64,000 nt of DNA from contig CAKUXM010000003.1 in assembly GCA_934700335.1 (NCBI GenBank), positions 88,300 through 152,299 on the forward strand, read 5' to 3'. The notes beneath the pieces are model-generated. The model worked only from the letters and a program-made list of their open reading frames with translations. It did not search any database and was not told the DNA's origin. Source of the stretch: an uncultured Candidatus Melainabacteria bacterium. Its GTDB lineage: Bacteria > Cyanobacteriota > Vampirovibrionia > Gastranaerophilales > Gastranaerophilaceae. The translations under genes were made by a program, and so were the position numbers. Of this stretch, positions 7,999 to 15,576 are shown in pieces; the stretch's first letter is position 1, and each line of letters opens with the position of its first letter.

Positions 7999-9327
7999 AT
8001 GAGTCGTTTAAAATTTTATTTAACATTATTACTGGCAAGATTTGTTTCTTTAGCGATAAAAGTCTTAAATCGTTCGTCTGGAACCTCTTTTGTTGGTCTA
8101 ATGATTTTAAAATTTTATCCCGATTTTCTAAAAGATTGTCAAAAATATATAAACGGCAAAATTATCACTGTTACTGGCACAAACGGTAAAACAACGACAT
8201 CTAGCATAATTACACAAATTCTTGAAATTTCTGGGAAAACTCCTGTTCATAATGCAAAAGGCGCAAATATGTTAACAGGAATTGTCAATATTTGTGCTCG
8301 TACAATACGACCTTTCAAGCGATTTGATTGTGCCGTCTTTGAATTAGATGAAGCTTATTTATCAAAATTATACGATTTTATAAAGGCTGATTATCTTTTA
8401 GTTACAAACCTGTTCAGAGATCAACTTGACAGATACGGTGAACTTGATACAACTGCAAAAAAAATTCAAGAAGCAATCGACAAAAACCCTGATTTGAAAC
8501 TTATCCTAAATGCAGATGACCCATTAGTGGCAAATTTTAACACTAATCACAACACTGTTTTCTTTGGGTTTGAAGATGTTGAATTTGTAAGTGAAACATA
8601 CACATCAAAAGCACCTTCAGAACTTTTCCATTGTAAATGTGGTAATGTTTTAAAATATAACAAGCGTTTCTTTGCTCATGAAGGTCATTATTATTGCGAC
8701 TGCGGTTATTCAAGACCTCAGCCAAATTACAGTGCAAAAGCTACAATTTATAATGACAAAATCGATTTGGAAATCAAGCACGAAAACAAAATATATAATT
8801 TTGAATTTAATTCAATAGGTTTATACAACGCCTACAATGCACTAGGTGCAATCGCTCTATGTCTTGAATTTGGCATTGATACAGAAAGTATTCAACAAGC
8901 GCTTTCTGGTTACAAAACAATCTTTGGTCGTGCAGAAAAAACAGTCTTAAATGGACACGACACCTTAATTCAGCTTATCAAAAACCCAACTGGTGCAAGT
9001 GAAGTTTTAAAAACAGTCAACAAAAATTCAAACTTATTGATAGCAATCAACGACAACTATGCCGATGGTCGTGATGTATCTTGGCTTTGGGACGCTGAAT
9101 TTGAAGCTTTATCAGATATTCAAAAAGATATTATCGTTTCTGGCATTAGAGCAAATGATATGGCTCTAAGATTAAAATATGCAGGTGTTCCAGAAGACAA
9201 AATAAAAGTGATTACGCCATTAAAAGATGCAATTGAATATATTTCTACTAAAACTGAACAAGGTAGCAGTATCACAATTTTACCAACTTACACCGTTCTT
9301 TTAGAAATGAATAAACGAGGAAAATAA
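7999..9327 (+). CDS. murT: MurT-like Mur ligase (lipid II isoglutaminyl synthase subunit)
   Basis: MurT with GatD amidates the alpha-carboxyl of D-Glu in lipid II. The 442-residue protein has the Mur ligase P-loop (TVTGTNGKTTTSS, about 57-69) and the central ligase domain (NADDPLVANF). A zinc-ribbon insertion of Cys pairs CKCG (about 214) and CDCG (about 233) separates MurT from other Mur enzymes. The C-terminal DUF1727 region has NDNYADGRDVSWLWD. A short hydrophobic N-terminus (about 7-20) is also present. The stop overlaps the pdxJ start as TAATG. No gatD is adjacent, which is unusual for this family. Confidence 0.85.
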   Translation: MSRLKFYLTLLLARFVSLAIKVLNRSSGTSFVGLMILKFYPDFLKDCQKYINGKIITVTGTNGKTTTSSIITQILEISGKTPVHNAKGANMLTGIVNICARTIRPFKRFDCAVFELDEAYLSKLYDFIKADYLLVTNLFRDQLDRYGELDTTAKKIQEAIDKNPDLKLILNADDPLVANFNTNHNTVFFGFEDVEFVSETYTSKAPSELFHCKCGNVLKYNKRFFAHEGHYYCDCGYSRPQPNYSAKATIYNDKIDLEIKHENKIYNFEFNSIGLYNAYNALGAIALCLEFGIDTESIQQALSGYKTIFGRAEKTVLNGHDTLIQLIKNPTGASEVLKTVNKNSNLLIAINDNYADGRDVSWLWDAEFEALSDIQKDIIVSGIRANDMALRLKYAGVPEDKIKVITPLKDAIEYISTKTEQGSSITILPTYTVLLEMNKRGK

Positions 9328-10049
9328 TGAAATTAGGTATAAATATAAACTACATAGCAAGTCTAAGAAACGCAATGGGCGGGGCTGAACCGGATTTAAT
9401 CAGAAGTACACGTTTATGTGAACATTCTGGTGCGCAAGCTATTTCTGTATACTATGACGGTTTAGATTCAAACGTTACAAAATCTGACATTTTAGCGATG
9501 AAAAGAGTCTTAAAATGTCCATTAATAATGATGGTTGAAATGAACGAAAAATCTCAAAAACTTGCCATTGAAGTTAAGCCTGATATGGTGTTCATAGTTC
9601 CTGAAAAAATGGGTTATGACGATTTTAAATTTGGCTACAACGTAGAAAAAAATATCGAAAAAGTTAACGAGTTTTTAATTCCTCTCTTGTATGCAGGAAT
9701 TAATGCAGGTGTTTTTGTAGAACCAAAATTAGGTCAAATCACTGCCGCATACAAAGCTGGCGCCAAGTGTGTAGAAATTAATGCACGCAAGTTCTCTGAA
9801 ACTTTTGCTCAAAATCCAATGGATACAAAAGAATTTATTACTTTAAAAGAGGCTGTTGTTTACGCAAGAACAATGGGAATGGACGTTAACATCTCTGGCG
9901 GTATAAATTACAAATCAATTGAAATAATTAGAGAAATTCCGACAGTAAAATTTGTTAATGTAGGTCATAGCATAATTACAAAGGCTATTTTTGACGGTTT
10001 GACAAGTGCCGTTAAGCAAATGTTGTTTTTAGTTGAAAATAAGGATTAA
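9327..10049 (+). CDS. pdxJ: Pyridoxine 5'-phosphate synthase
   Basis: Condenses 1-deoxy-D-xylulose 5-phosphate with 3-amino-2-oxopropyl phosphate to make pyridoxine 5'-phosphate (DXP-dependent vitamin B6 route). 240 residues, the usual length. Family motifs are visible: KLGININYIASLRNA at the start, MVEMNEK (catalytic Glu region) at about 70, AGINAGVFVEPK at about 131 and the phosphate-binding NVGHSIITKAIFDG near the end. It is translationally coupled to murT. B6 supply could serve the PLP-dependent GcvPA in this window, though that link is only inference. Confidence 0.95.
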   Translation: MKLGININYIASLRNAMGGAEPDLIRSTRLCEHSGAQAISVYYDGLDSNVTKSDILAMKRVLKCPLIMMVEMNEKSQKLAIEVKPDMVFIVPEKMGYDDFKFGYNVEKNIEKVNEFLIPLLYAGINAGVFVEPKLGQITAAYKAGAKCVEINARKFSETFAQNPMDTKEFITLKEAVVYARTMGMDVNISGGINYKSIEIIREIPTVKFVNVGHSIITKAIFDGLTSAVKQMLFLVENKD

Positions 10050-10056
10050 AATATAA

Positions 10057-10371
10057 ATGAAAACAGAAAAAGAAGTTATTGAAGAAATGCAAAAGGTTTG
10101 CGAACAAATGGTTGCAGACGATATAGAAGAAAACCCTGATTGCGCTGATGAATACTTCACTTGTGCTGCTTGTGGTGAATATAAAAGCCTAGCCGGTTCA
10201 ATCAGATATGGTGAATACAGACTTTGCAATGACTGCGTTTTGCTTGCAGAAGTTAGTTTTGAACTAAAGAAAATTAAAGATATTCAAGAACTAATCGACA
10301 AAATGGAAGATAAACGCTTAGAATCGCAATGTGAATTTATTAAAAAAGACCAAAAAGCAGTCGAAAATTAA
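10057..10371 (+). CDS. Small zinc-ribbon-like protein (104 aa)
   Basis: An acidic N-terminus is followed by two Cys pairs: CAAC at about 34-37 and CNDC at about 57-60, with CAD at about 28. This spacing fits a zinc ribbon (CxxC-x19-CxxC). The C-terminal 40 residues form a charged helix. It follows pdxJ by 7 bp and is probably co-transcribed. The family is not recognised. A small nucleic-acid- or protein-binding role is possible from the zinc knuckle, but nothing specific is shown. Confidence 0.7.
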   Translation: MKTEKEVIEEMQKVCEQMVADDIEENPDCADEYFTCAACGEYKSLAGSIRYGEYRLCNDCVLLAEVSFELKKIKDIQELIDKMEDKRLESQCEFIKKDQKAVEN

Positions 10372-10383
10372 GTCAATTAAAAA

Positions 10384-10464
10384 GATAGTTTTGATTATGA
10401 GGACTCGAAATTTCCCTCTGTGACCAAAAGTCTCGGTATCGAGATTTACCGTATCAAAACTATC
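10384..10464. ncRNA. Candidate structured RNA / cloverleaf-like element
   Basis: A perfect 12-bp terminal stem (GATAGTTTTGAT/ATCAAAACTATC) closes a 57-nt interior that can form several further arms. These include CTCG-GTAT-CGAG (alternative CGGTA...TACCG), GAGG...CCTC and a short GAC...GTC arm. On the minus strand the element is followed by TTTTT, consistent with termination after the deacetylase gene or with an independent small RNA. It is much more elaborate than the other terminators here. It does not fit a tRNA because the central hairpin has only a 4-nt loop. No Rfam family was recognised. Confidence 0.4.
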
Positions 10465-10525
10465 TGTATACATTATAACAGTTCTTTTCTACAATTTCAA
10501 CCCTTGTTATTGTGTTTAGTTAGAT

Positions 10526-11332
10526 TTATATTTCGCCGTTTAATTTTTCCAATAAACCTTTATCCATTAGAGCAAGATATTCTTTGTAGTTATCTTTTCT
10601 ATCTTGATTTTTTGTTGGGTGAAGCAATGCTTCTGTTAATTTGCCTTTTTTATGGTTTGCTTTATAGCCATAGTAAAGAGTGTTACTATCCATATTTGCA
10701 GTATATTGAACACCTACGATATAATCATTCGTTTTTAAATCATATTTTTTCGCAACAGGTCTATTCATCAAAGTAAAAGTACTCAACAATCCTACTTTTA
10801 TCAAGTTTATCAAGTTTGTTTTTGAAAACATTTTCATATCTGGTATGAAATATGGTTTTTCATATTGAGTTCTGATATAAGGAATGTCGAATTCTTTCGC
10901 TAATCTACAAACTATTTTGAACAAGTTTGGTATAGCGTGCATATGAACATGTGAATCAATATGTTCTGGTTTAAAATGTTTTAGAGCTTCTTCAATTTGA
11001 AGTCTATATTCTTCTTCAACTTCTTCTAAAAATTCTTTATCAAATGAATTTTTTAAAACATATCCAAAACTATTATGAAATTCGCCGTTTTTATCATAAA
11101 GTTTTGAATGAGGTTTTAAGTCCTTTTTCATAGTATTAAATTCATAAATATTCAAATGTAATCCTACTCTAAAATTAGGGTTATCAAGTAATTCTTGTAA
11201 AATGTTATAATTGCAGTATGGAGTATTTACCATAACGCTTGTGCTTTTCAAAATACCAAAATTAGAAGCTTCTAAGATAGCTTGATTGTTATCCTCTGAA
11301 ATTCCATAGTCGTCTGCATTTATGATATACAT
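10526..11332 (-). CDS. YdjC/ChbG-family carbohydrate deacetylase
   Basis: 268 residues. Family members are metal-dependent deacetylases acting on N-acetylated sugars or glycolipids. Visible motifs are NADDYG at 4-9 (metal-binding Asp pair), VGLHLNIYE at about 57 and HIDSHVHMHA at about 121-130 (metal-binding His). There is no signal peptide, so it is cytoplasmic. It is coupled to the upstream GtrA-like gene by a TAATG overlap and is divergent from two glycosyltransferases. This suggests it deacetylates a lipid-linked sugar in a surface-glycolipid pathway. The exact substrate is unknown. Confidence 0.85.
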   Translation of the reverse strand: MYIINADDYGISEDNNQAILEASNFGILKSTSVMVNTPYCNYNILQELLDNPNFRVGLHLNIYEFNTMKKDLKPHSKLYDKNGEFHNSFGYVLKNSFDKEFLEEVEEEYRLQIEEALKHFKPEHIDSHVHMHAIPNLFKIVCRLAKEFDIPYIRTQYEKPYFIPDMKMFSKTNLINLIKVGLLSTFTLMNRPVAKKYDLKTNDYIVGVQYTANMDSNTLYYGYKANHKKGKLTEALLHPTKNQDRKDNYKEYLALMDKGLLEKLNGEI

Positions 11333-11754
11333 TAATTAACCTCTTTTTTCTTGAATGCAAAGTATTTGAATAAAACGTACGTACAAACAGATACGACAAA
11401 TAACGATACAAACTGTGCGATATAAGCGTTCTTTAAGATTGTTCTAACAAGTACTTCCAAAATGATTACATTTAGAACATAGCTAACGCCCCATGCAGAA
11501 CAACATTTGATATATTCTTCTATGTAGTTGCCTTTTGTACAGAATACGAAAAATTTTTGATTAAAATATGAAAAGATAGAAGACAAAATCCATTGAAGAG
11601 CTAAACATAGTTGGTAATGAGCTTCTCCAATTATAAAAAGTGCTACTGCAAACATTGCGTAAGATACTGCAGCATTTATGCAACCGGCAATCACAAATCT
11701 TATTTTGTCATCTATTGAAATATACTTATTGTATAATCTTTTCATTAATTCCAT
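11332..11754 (-). CDS. GtrA-like membrane protein (putative lipid-sugar flippase)
   Basis: 140 residues with four hydrophobic segments (about 18-40, 45-65, 82-104 and 110-132), including FVIAGCINAAVSYAMF and a terminal FKYFAFKKKE. This matches GtrA/PF04138 in length and arrangement. GtrA proteins are thought to flip undecaprenyl-phosphate-linked sugars across the inner membrane. The neighbours are a GtrB-like glycosyltransferase (divergent) and a deacetylase (coupled), which fits that role. Confidence 0.85.
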   Translation of the reverse strand: MELMKRLYNKYISIDDKIRFVIAGCINAAVSYAMFAVALFIIGEAHYQLCLALQWILSSIFSYFNQKFFVFCTKGNYIEEYIKCCSAWGVSYVLNVIILEVLVRTILKNAYIAQFVSLFVVSVCTYVLFKYFAFKKKEVN

Positions 11755-11863
11755 ATAATAAGTGTAGCACTAATCTTAATTATGCCAAAAATGTTAAATT
11801 TACTTATCATTTTAATTAATATACGCTCTTTTGTATTATGCTATATGTAAAGGGAGAAATTAT

Positions 11864-12823
11864 ATGGCTAAAGACACAAGACTTGCGATAGTAATACCTT
11901 GTTATAATGAAGAAGGTTTGATATTTTCAACTACCGACAGACTTATTGAACTAATGGACGATTTAATATCAAGAGAAAAAATATCTCCAGAAAGTTATAT
12001 TTATCTTGTTAATGATGGTTCAAAAGATAAGACTTGGTATGAAATCAGAGTTTCTTGTGAAAAATATAAAGGCAGAGTAAAAGCTACTAAGTTTTCTCGC
12101 AATTTTGGTAATCAAAAAGCTCTACTTGCAGGCATGTTAGGTGCTTACAATATTGGTTGTGATGCAGTAGTTACTATTGATGCTGATTTACAACAAGACG
12201 AAACTAAGATTGAAGAATTTGTTGAAAAATATGATGACGGTTGTAAAGTCGTTTTCGGTGTTAGAAATGACAGAAAAACAGACGGTTTCATCAAAAAGAC
12301 AACTGCTTTAGCCTTCTACAAATTGATGAATATTTTGGGTGTTAATATTATTAAAAATCACTCAGATTACCGTTTAGTTTCAAGAGAAGCTTTAGAAGTT
12401 CTATCAAGATTTGACGAAACTGATTTATTCTTGAGAGGATTTTTCCACGAAATCGGATTTAAAACAGATATCGTTAATTTTGATGTAAAACCTCGTGCAG
12501 TGGGAAGTTCAAAGTTTAATTTACTTTCTCTTACAGGTTTAGCAATCAATGGTATTACTTCATACAGTATCGTACCTTTAAAAATGATTTGCGTACTAGG
12601 TATTTTATCAATGTTATTTGGCTTTGTAACAGGTTTGGTCGCTATTTATTCAAAACTTGTATTTAATGATTCTCCAAACGGTTGGGCTACTGCGATAATT
12701 TTGACATCATTCTTTGGTGGTATGCAATTATTCTGTTTAGGTATTGTTGGTGAATACTTGGGTCAAATCTTTAGAGAAGTTAAACACAGACCTAGATATT
12801 TAGTTGAAGAAGAAATTTTATAA
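11864..12823 (+). CDS. GtrB/DPM1-like polyprenyl-phosphate glycosyltransferase (GT2)
   Basis: Transfers a sugar from a nucleotide donor to undecaprenyl phosphate on the inner membrane face. The start is set at the ATG at 11864, preceded by AAAGGGAGAAA; an upstream in-frame ATG at 11831 lacks a site. This gives 319 residues. The GT-A fold motifs VIPCYNEEG (about 9-17), VNDGSKDKT and TIDADLQQDE (DxD) are present. Two membrane helices lie near the C-terminus (about 222-246 and 262-290), as in GtrB/ArnC. The downstream ArnT-like transferase could use its lipid-linked product. Confidence 0.9.
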   Translation: MAKDTRLAIVIPCYNEEGLIFSTTDRLIELMDDLISREKISPESYIYLVNDGSKDKTWYEIRVSCEKYKGRVKATKFSRNFGNQKALLAGMLGAYNIGCDAVVTIDADLQQDETKIEEFVEKYDDGCKVVFGVRNDRKTDGFIKKTTALAFYKLMNILGVNIIKNHSDYRLVSREALEVLSRFDETDLFLRGFFHEIGFKTDIVNFDVKPRAVGSSKFNLLSLTGLAINGITSYSIVPLKMICVLGILSMLFGFVTGLVAIYSKLVFNDSPNGWATAIILTSFFGGMQLFCLGIVGEYLGQIFREVKHRPRYLVEEEIL

Positions 12824-12840
12824 TATAAGGATAGTTTAAA

Positions 12841-14481
12841 ATGATAGATTTTATAAAAAAACACCCAGAATTGTTTACTATTTTAGGGTTGTTAGCTTTT
12901 TGTGGAATGATTTTCTTTTATGGAATTGGTTCGTATGCCCTGATGGACGTTGATGAAACACGTTATGTTTCAATGGCAAGAGATATGTTCCATTCAAAAG
13001 ACTATATGACTTTATATCTGAATGGTGATTATTTTTTTGAAAAACCTCCTCTTTATTTTTGGGGGGAAGTTCTATCCTTCTTAGGTTTTGGCGTAGTTAA
13101 TGAATTCACTGCAAGGGTTCCTGTTGCTTTATATGGTACTCTTTCAACTTTATTATTATATTTTGTTGGTAAAAAAGTTGTTTCAAGAAGATATGGTATT
13201 GTTTCAGCTTTGATTTTGGCAACAAGTGTTGAATTCTTGATTTTGGCAAAATATGCAATCCTTGATATTTTACTTGCCACTTGTGTTGAATTTGCTATTA
13301 TGTCCGGATTTTTGACATATTTTGTTAAGGAAAAAAATAAAAAATATTGTTGGTGGGCATTTTATTTCTTCTCTGGTTTAGCTGTTTTAGCTAAAGGTAT
13401 TCCAGGATTTGCTTTGCCTTTCGGAACAATGTTTTTTGTCGCTATATTTACAAAAAGATTTAAAGAATTGTTCAGACCTCAATATTTGTTAGTAGGGTTT
13501 GTAATCTTTTTTGCAGTTGTTTTACCTTGGCACATTTTAATGCTAAACAAATATGATCCATTGTTCTTTAATGAATACGTCATGAAGCACCATGTTCATA
13601 GATTTTTTGATTCAAGCGGTGTTAATAGAAAACAACCATTCTATTTCTTTGCGTTGACAATCCTTTGGGGCTTTTGTCCTTGGATATTATCAAGTCTTGC
13701 AATCTTGTGTTTAAAGATTAAAAAACTAAAAAATATCAATTTAAAATTCAATTTTGAAGAATTTTCTAATTCTCAAAAATATATGTTCTTGAACTTTATT
13801 GCTTTTGCATTGATTTTTTTGTTCTTTTCATCATCAAGCACAAAGTTAGTTACATATATTGTGCCAATCTATTTTACTATGGCTAATATGTTAGCGTTTT
13901 CATGGGTTAAATACTTAGAAAATGGTGAATATGATAAACAAATTAATATAACAACTCACGTTTGGTTTGGAATTTTGCTAGTAGCTTCTATCGTTGCTAT
14001 GTTTACACAATTCTTTTTACCAGAAAAGATTTATGCAGACATTGTTTCTGTTAAATGGTTTACTATCATATTGTTGTTTGTATTTGGCGTAATTGGTATA
14101 CTAGTTACTAAACTCAATAAAAAATATCTTGTATTTGCAACTTTGGTTGCGTTTGTAACTGTTTTATCAGCATTTGGTATGGGTAGATATTTCAATTTAG
14201 ACTACTCATTTGGTCAAAATGATTTGATGAAATACGGTAAATACGCTATTGATAATAATATGAGCATTATTACTATTAATAATCCGAATAGATATTCATT
14301 AAATTATTATGGTCCAAAAAAGGTTAAATTTGGCGAATATTCTACGATGAAAGATGCTTTTAACGATGGTGGTTCAAATACAGTATTCATTATTAGAAAA
14401 AAAGAATTGAAATATTATAAAGAAATACCAAATTATACAACTATATTTGAAGGTAAAAAGTATTTGTTAATTAAACCTTAA
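12841..14481 (+). CDS. ArnT/PMT-family membrane glycosyltransferase (GT39/GT83 type)
   Basis: 546 residues with about a dozen hydrophobic segments. The first periplasmic loop carries the conserved DVDETRYVSMARDM, whose acidic residues are catalytic in ArnT and PMT enzymes. It is followed by EKPPLYFW, also typical. Such enzymes transfer a sugar from a polyprenyl phosphate to lipid A, a protein or another acceptor on the outer face. It follows the GtrB-like gene by 17 bp in one operon. The acceptor is unknown; lipid A modification is plausible for this diderm cell but unproven. Confidence 0.88.
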   Translation: MIDFIKKHPELFTILGLLAFCGMIFFYGIGSYALMDVDETRYVSMARDMFHSKDYMTLYLNGDYFFEKPPLYFWGEVLSFLGFGVVNEFTARVPVALYGTLSTLLLYFVGKKVVSRRYGIVSALILATSVEFLILAKYAILDILLATCVEFAIMSGFLTYFVKEKNKKYCWWAFYFFSGLAVLAKGIPGFALPFGTMFFVAIFTKRFKELFRPQYLLVGFVIFFAVVLPWHILMLNKYDPLFFNEYVMKHHVHRFFDSSGVNRKQPFYFFALTILWGFCPWILSSLAILCLKIKKLKNINLKFNFEEFSNSQKYMFLNFIAFALIFLFFSSSSTKLVTYIVPIYFTMANMLAFSWVKYLENGEYDKQINITTHVWFGILLVASIVAMFTQFFLPEKIYADIVSVKWFTIILLFVFGVIGILVTKLNKKYLVFATLVAFVTVLSAFGMGRYFNLDYSFGQNDLMKYGKYAIDNNMSIITINNPNRYSLNYYGPKKVKFGEYSTMKDAFNDGGSNTVFIIRKKELKYYKEIPNYTTIFEGKKYLLIKP

Positions 14482-14487
14482 ATGAGA

Positions 14488-14790
14488 CTATAAATCAGTA
14501 GGTCCAATAGGTTCAAAAGATTTGATTTTATCTTTTGTCTTTTGAATATCTTGAGCTATCTTTGTAGCTTTTTTGGGGTCTTTACATTTTTTTAATTGAA
14601 CATCAAGAACTAAAAGTTTTTCTTTTAGTTTTCTGATGTTTTGTTTATATTTTTCCCATTCCATGAAAAACCAACCTTCGTAACCACAGTCTTCCTGAGG
14701 CTTTTCGTAGAAATTTTTTATAAATTCTCCATTGCATTTTCCGCAATGTAAACATAATCTTTCAGGTCTGTTTTCAAAAATGTTTTCCAT
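14488..14790 (-). CDS. Small Cys-motif protein with helical tail (about 100 aa)
   Basis: Residues near the N-terminus carry CLHCGKC, a compact metal- or cluster-binding type motif, with a further Cys about 20 residues later. The second half is a Lys-rich helical region (LKEKLLVLDVQLKKCK). An in-frame GTG at 14808 is an alternative start; neither has a strong ribosome site. The Cys-rich start resembles small YkgJ-like domains, but the match is too short to claim. It converges with the ArnT-like gene, 6 bp from its stop. Confidence 0.55.
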   Translation of the reverse strand: MENIFENRPERLCLHCGKCNGEFIKNFYEKPQEDCGYEGWFFMEWEKYKQNIRKLKEKLLVLDVQLKKCKDPKKATKIAQDIQKTKDKIKSFEPIGPTDL

Positions 14791-14880
14791 ATATTCATTA
14801 TATGGCACAAACTTATCTTTTTTATATTTTTGTAATATTTATTAACAAATTAATCCAAAATAGGCAATAACTCATGGTTT

Positions 14881-14958
14881 CAAGACTTTATATAAGTGTA
14901 GTGTTAGGTAAATAAAATTACATGCGTATGTATTAAGTATGTGATTAAAAAGGAAATA
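14881..14958 (+). promoter_or_regulatory. Promoter-like leader of the 14961 gene
   Basis: ACTTTATATA near 14885 and TGTATTAAGT at 14929-14938 recur in the same order before the coiled-coil gene at 2636, and AAAGGAAATATT gives a ribosome site. The shared words suggest a common promoter type. The start site itself cannot be placed exactly. Confidence 0.35.
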
Positions 14959-14960
14959 TT

Positions 14961-15491
14961 ATGTCAATCTCAACAAGTGTTTCAAGTGCAACCCAAAATC
15001 TGGCTCAAAATGCACAAAATGTAGCCAATAAGGTAAAAGGTTTAGATTTTGCAAAATATGCCGCCAAAGGTGTTGGTGTCGCTGGATTAGGTGCTGTGTT
15101 GTATGATGCACATCAATATGGTAAAATTCAGGCTCGAACAAGTGGTAAGAACCAATTGGCAGAGTCTGCCTGTGATGCTTATATGGGTTCGACAACTTTA
15201 AATTCTACAAGTACTATTGATTCTAAATTACAAAACGCAAGATTAAATGCAGAAATGAATGGCTCAATCTTTGGTGGAATAAGAAAAGGTTTTGCGCAAG
15301 CAAAAGGTTATATTAAAGGTGCAATAACATCTTTAGCTGAAAATATTGTACCGTTAGCTTTGTCAGCTGCAACATTAGTTACAGGTGGTGTGGCTTCTAA
15401 AATTTTAGGTGCAGCAACTGCTATTTATGGTGGGGTTAGAGCTGCAACAGTAGCATTTGGTATTGGTAAACCAAATCCTTTAAGCAAGTAA
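14961..15491 (+). CDS. Hypothetical Ala/Gly-rich protein (176 aa)
   Basis: Starts MSISTSVSSATQNLAQNAQ with no signal peptide. Residues about 25-50 (YAAKGVGVAGLGAVLYDAHQYG) and about 130-170 (IVPLALSAATLVTGGVASKILGAATAIYGG) are small-residue-rich and hydrophobic, possibly membrane-associating or amphipathic helices. One Cys lies at about 69. The family is not recognised. The Ser/Thr/Asn-rich start and promoter words are shared with the 2636 gene, hinting at co-regulation. It ends at a strong terminator. Confidence 0.7.
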   Translation: MSISTSVSSATQNLAQNAQNVANKVKGLDFAKYAAKGVGVAGLGAVLYDAHQYGKIQARTSGKNQLAESACDAYMGSTTLNSTSTIDSKLQNARLNAEMNGSIFGGIRKGFAQAKGYIKGAITSLAENIVPLALSAATLVTGGVASKILGAATAIYGGVRAATVAFGIGKPNPLSK

Positions 15492-15540
15492 ACTACAATT
15501 TATTATTAACCAATAAACTTAACTATCAAACTACAATTAA

Positions 15541-15572
15541 ACGGTAGAGATTTTATTCTCTACCGTATTTTT
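15541..15572. terminator. Bidirectional terminator between the 14961 gene and gcvPA
   Basis: A 10-bp stem, ACGGTAGAGA/TCTCTACCGT with a 6-nt loop, followed by ATTTTT on the plus strand. On the minus strand TTTAATTG follows. It closes both convergent genes. Confidence 0.8.
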
Positions 15573-15576
15573 AAGT

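Noticed and set aside
10384..10464. A tRNA at the cloverleaf-like element
   Set aside because: The closing stem is 12 bp, the central hairpin has a 4-nt loop, and no anticodon arm or T-stem of the right size can be drawn.
10420..10776. 118-codon plus-strand ORF over the structured element
   Set aside because: It overlaps the deacetylase 3' end on the opposite strand and starts inside the structured region; its composition is not coding-like.
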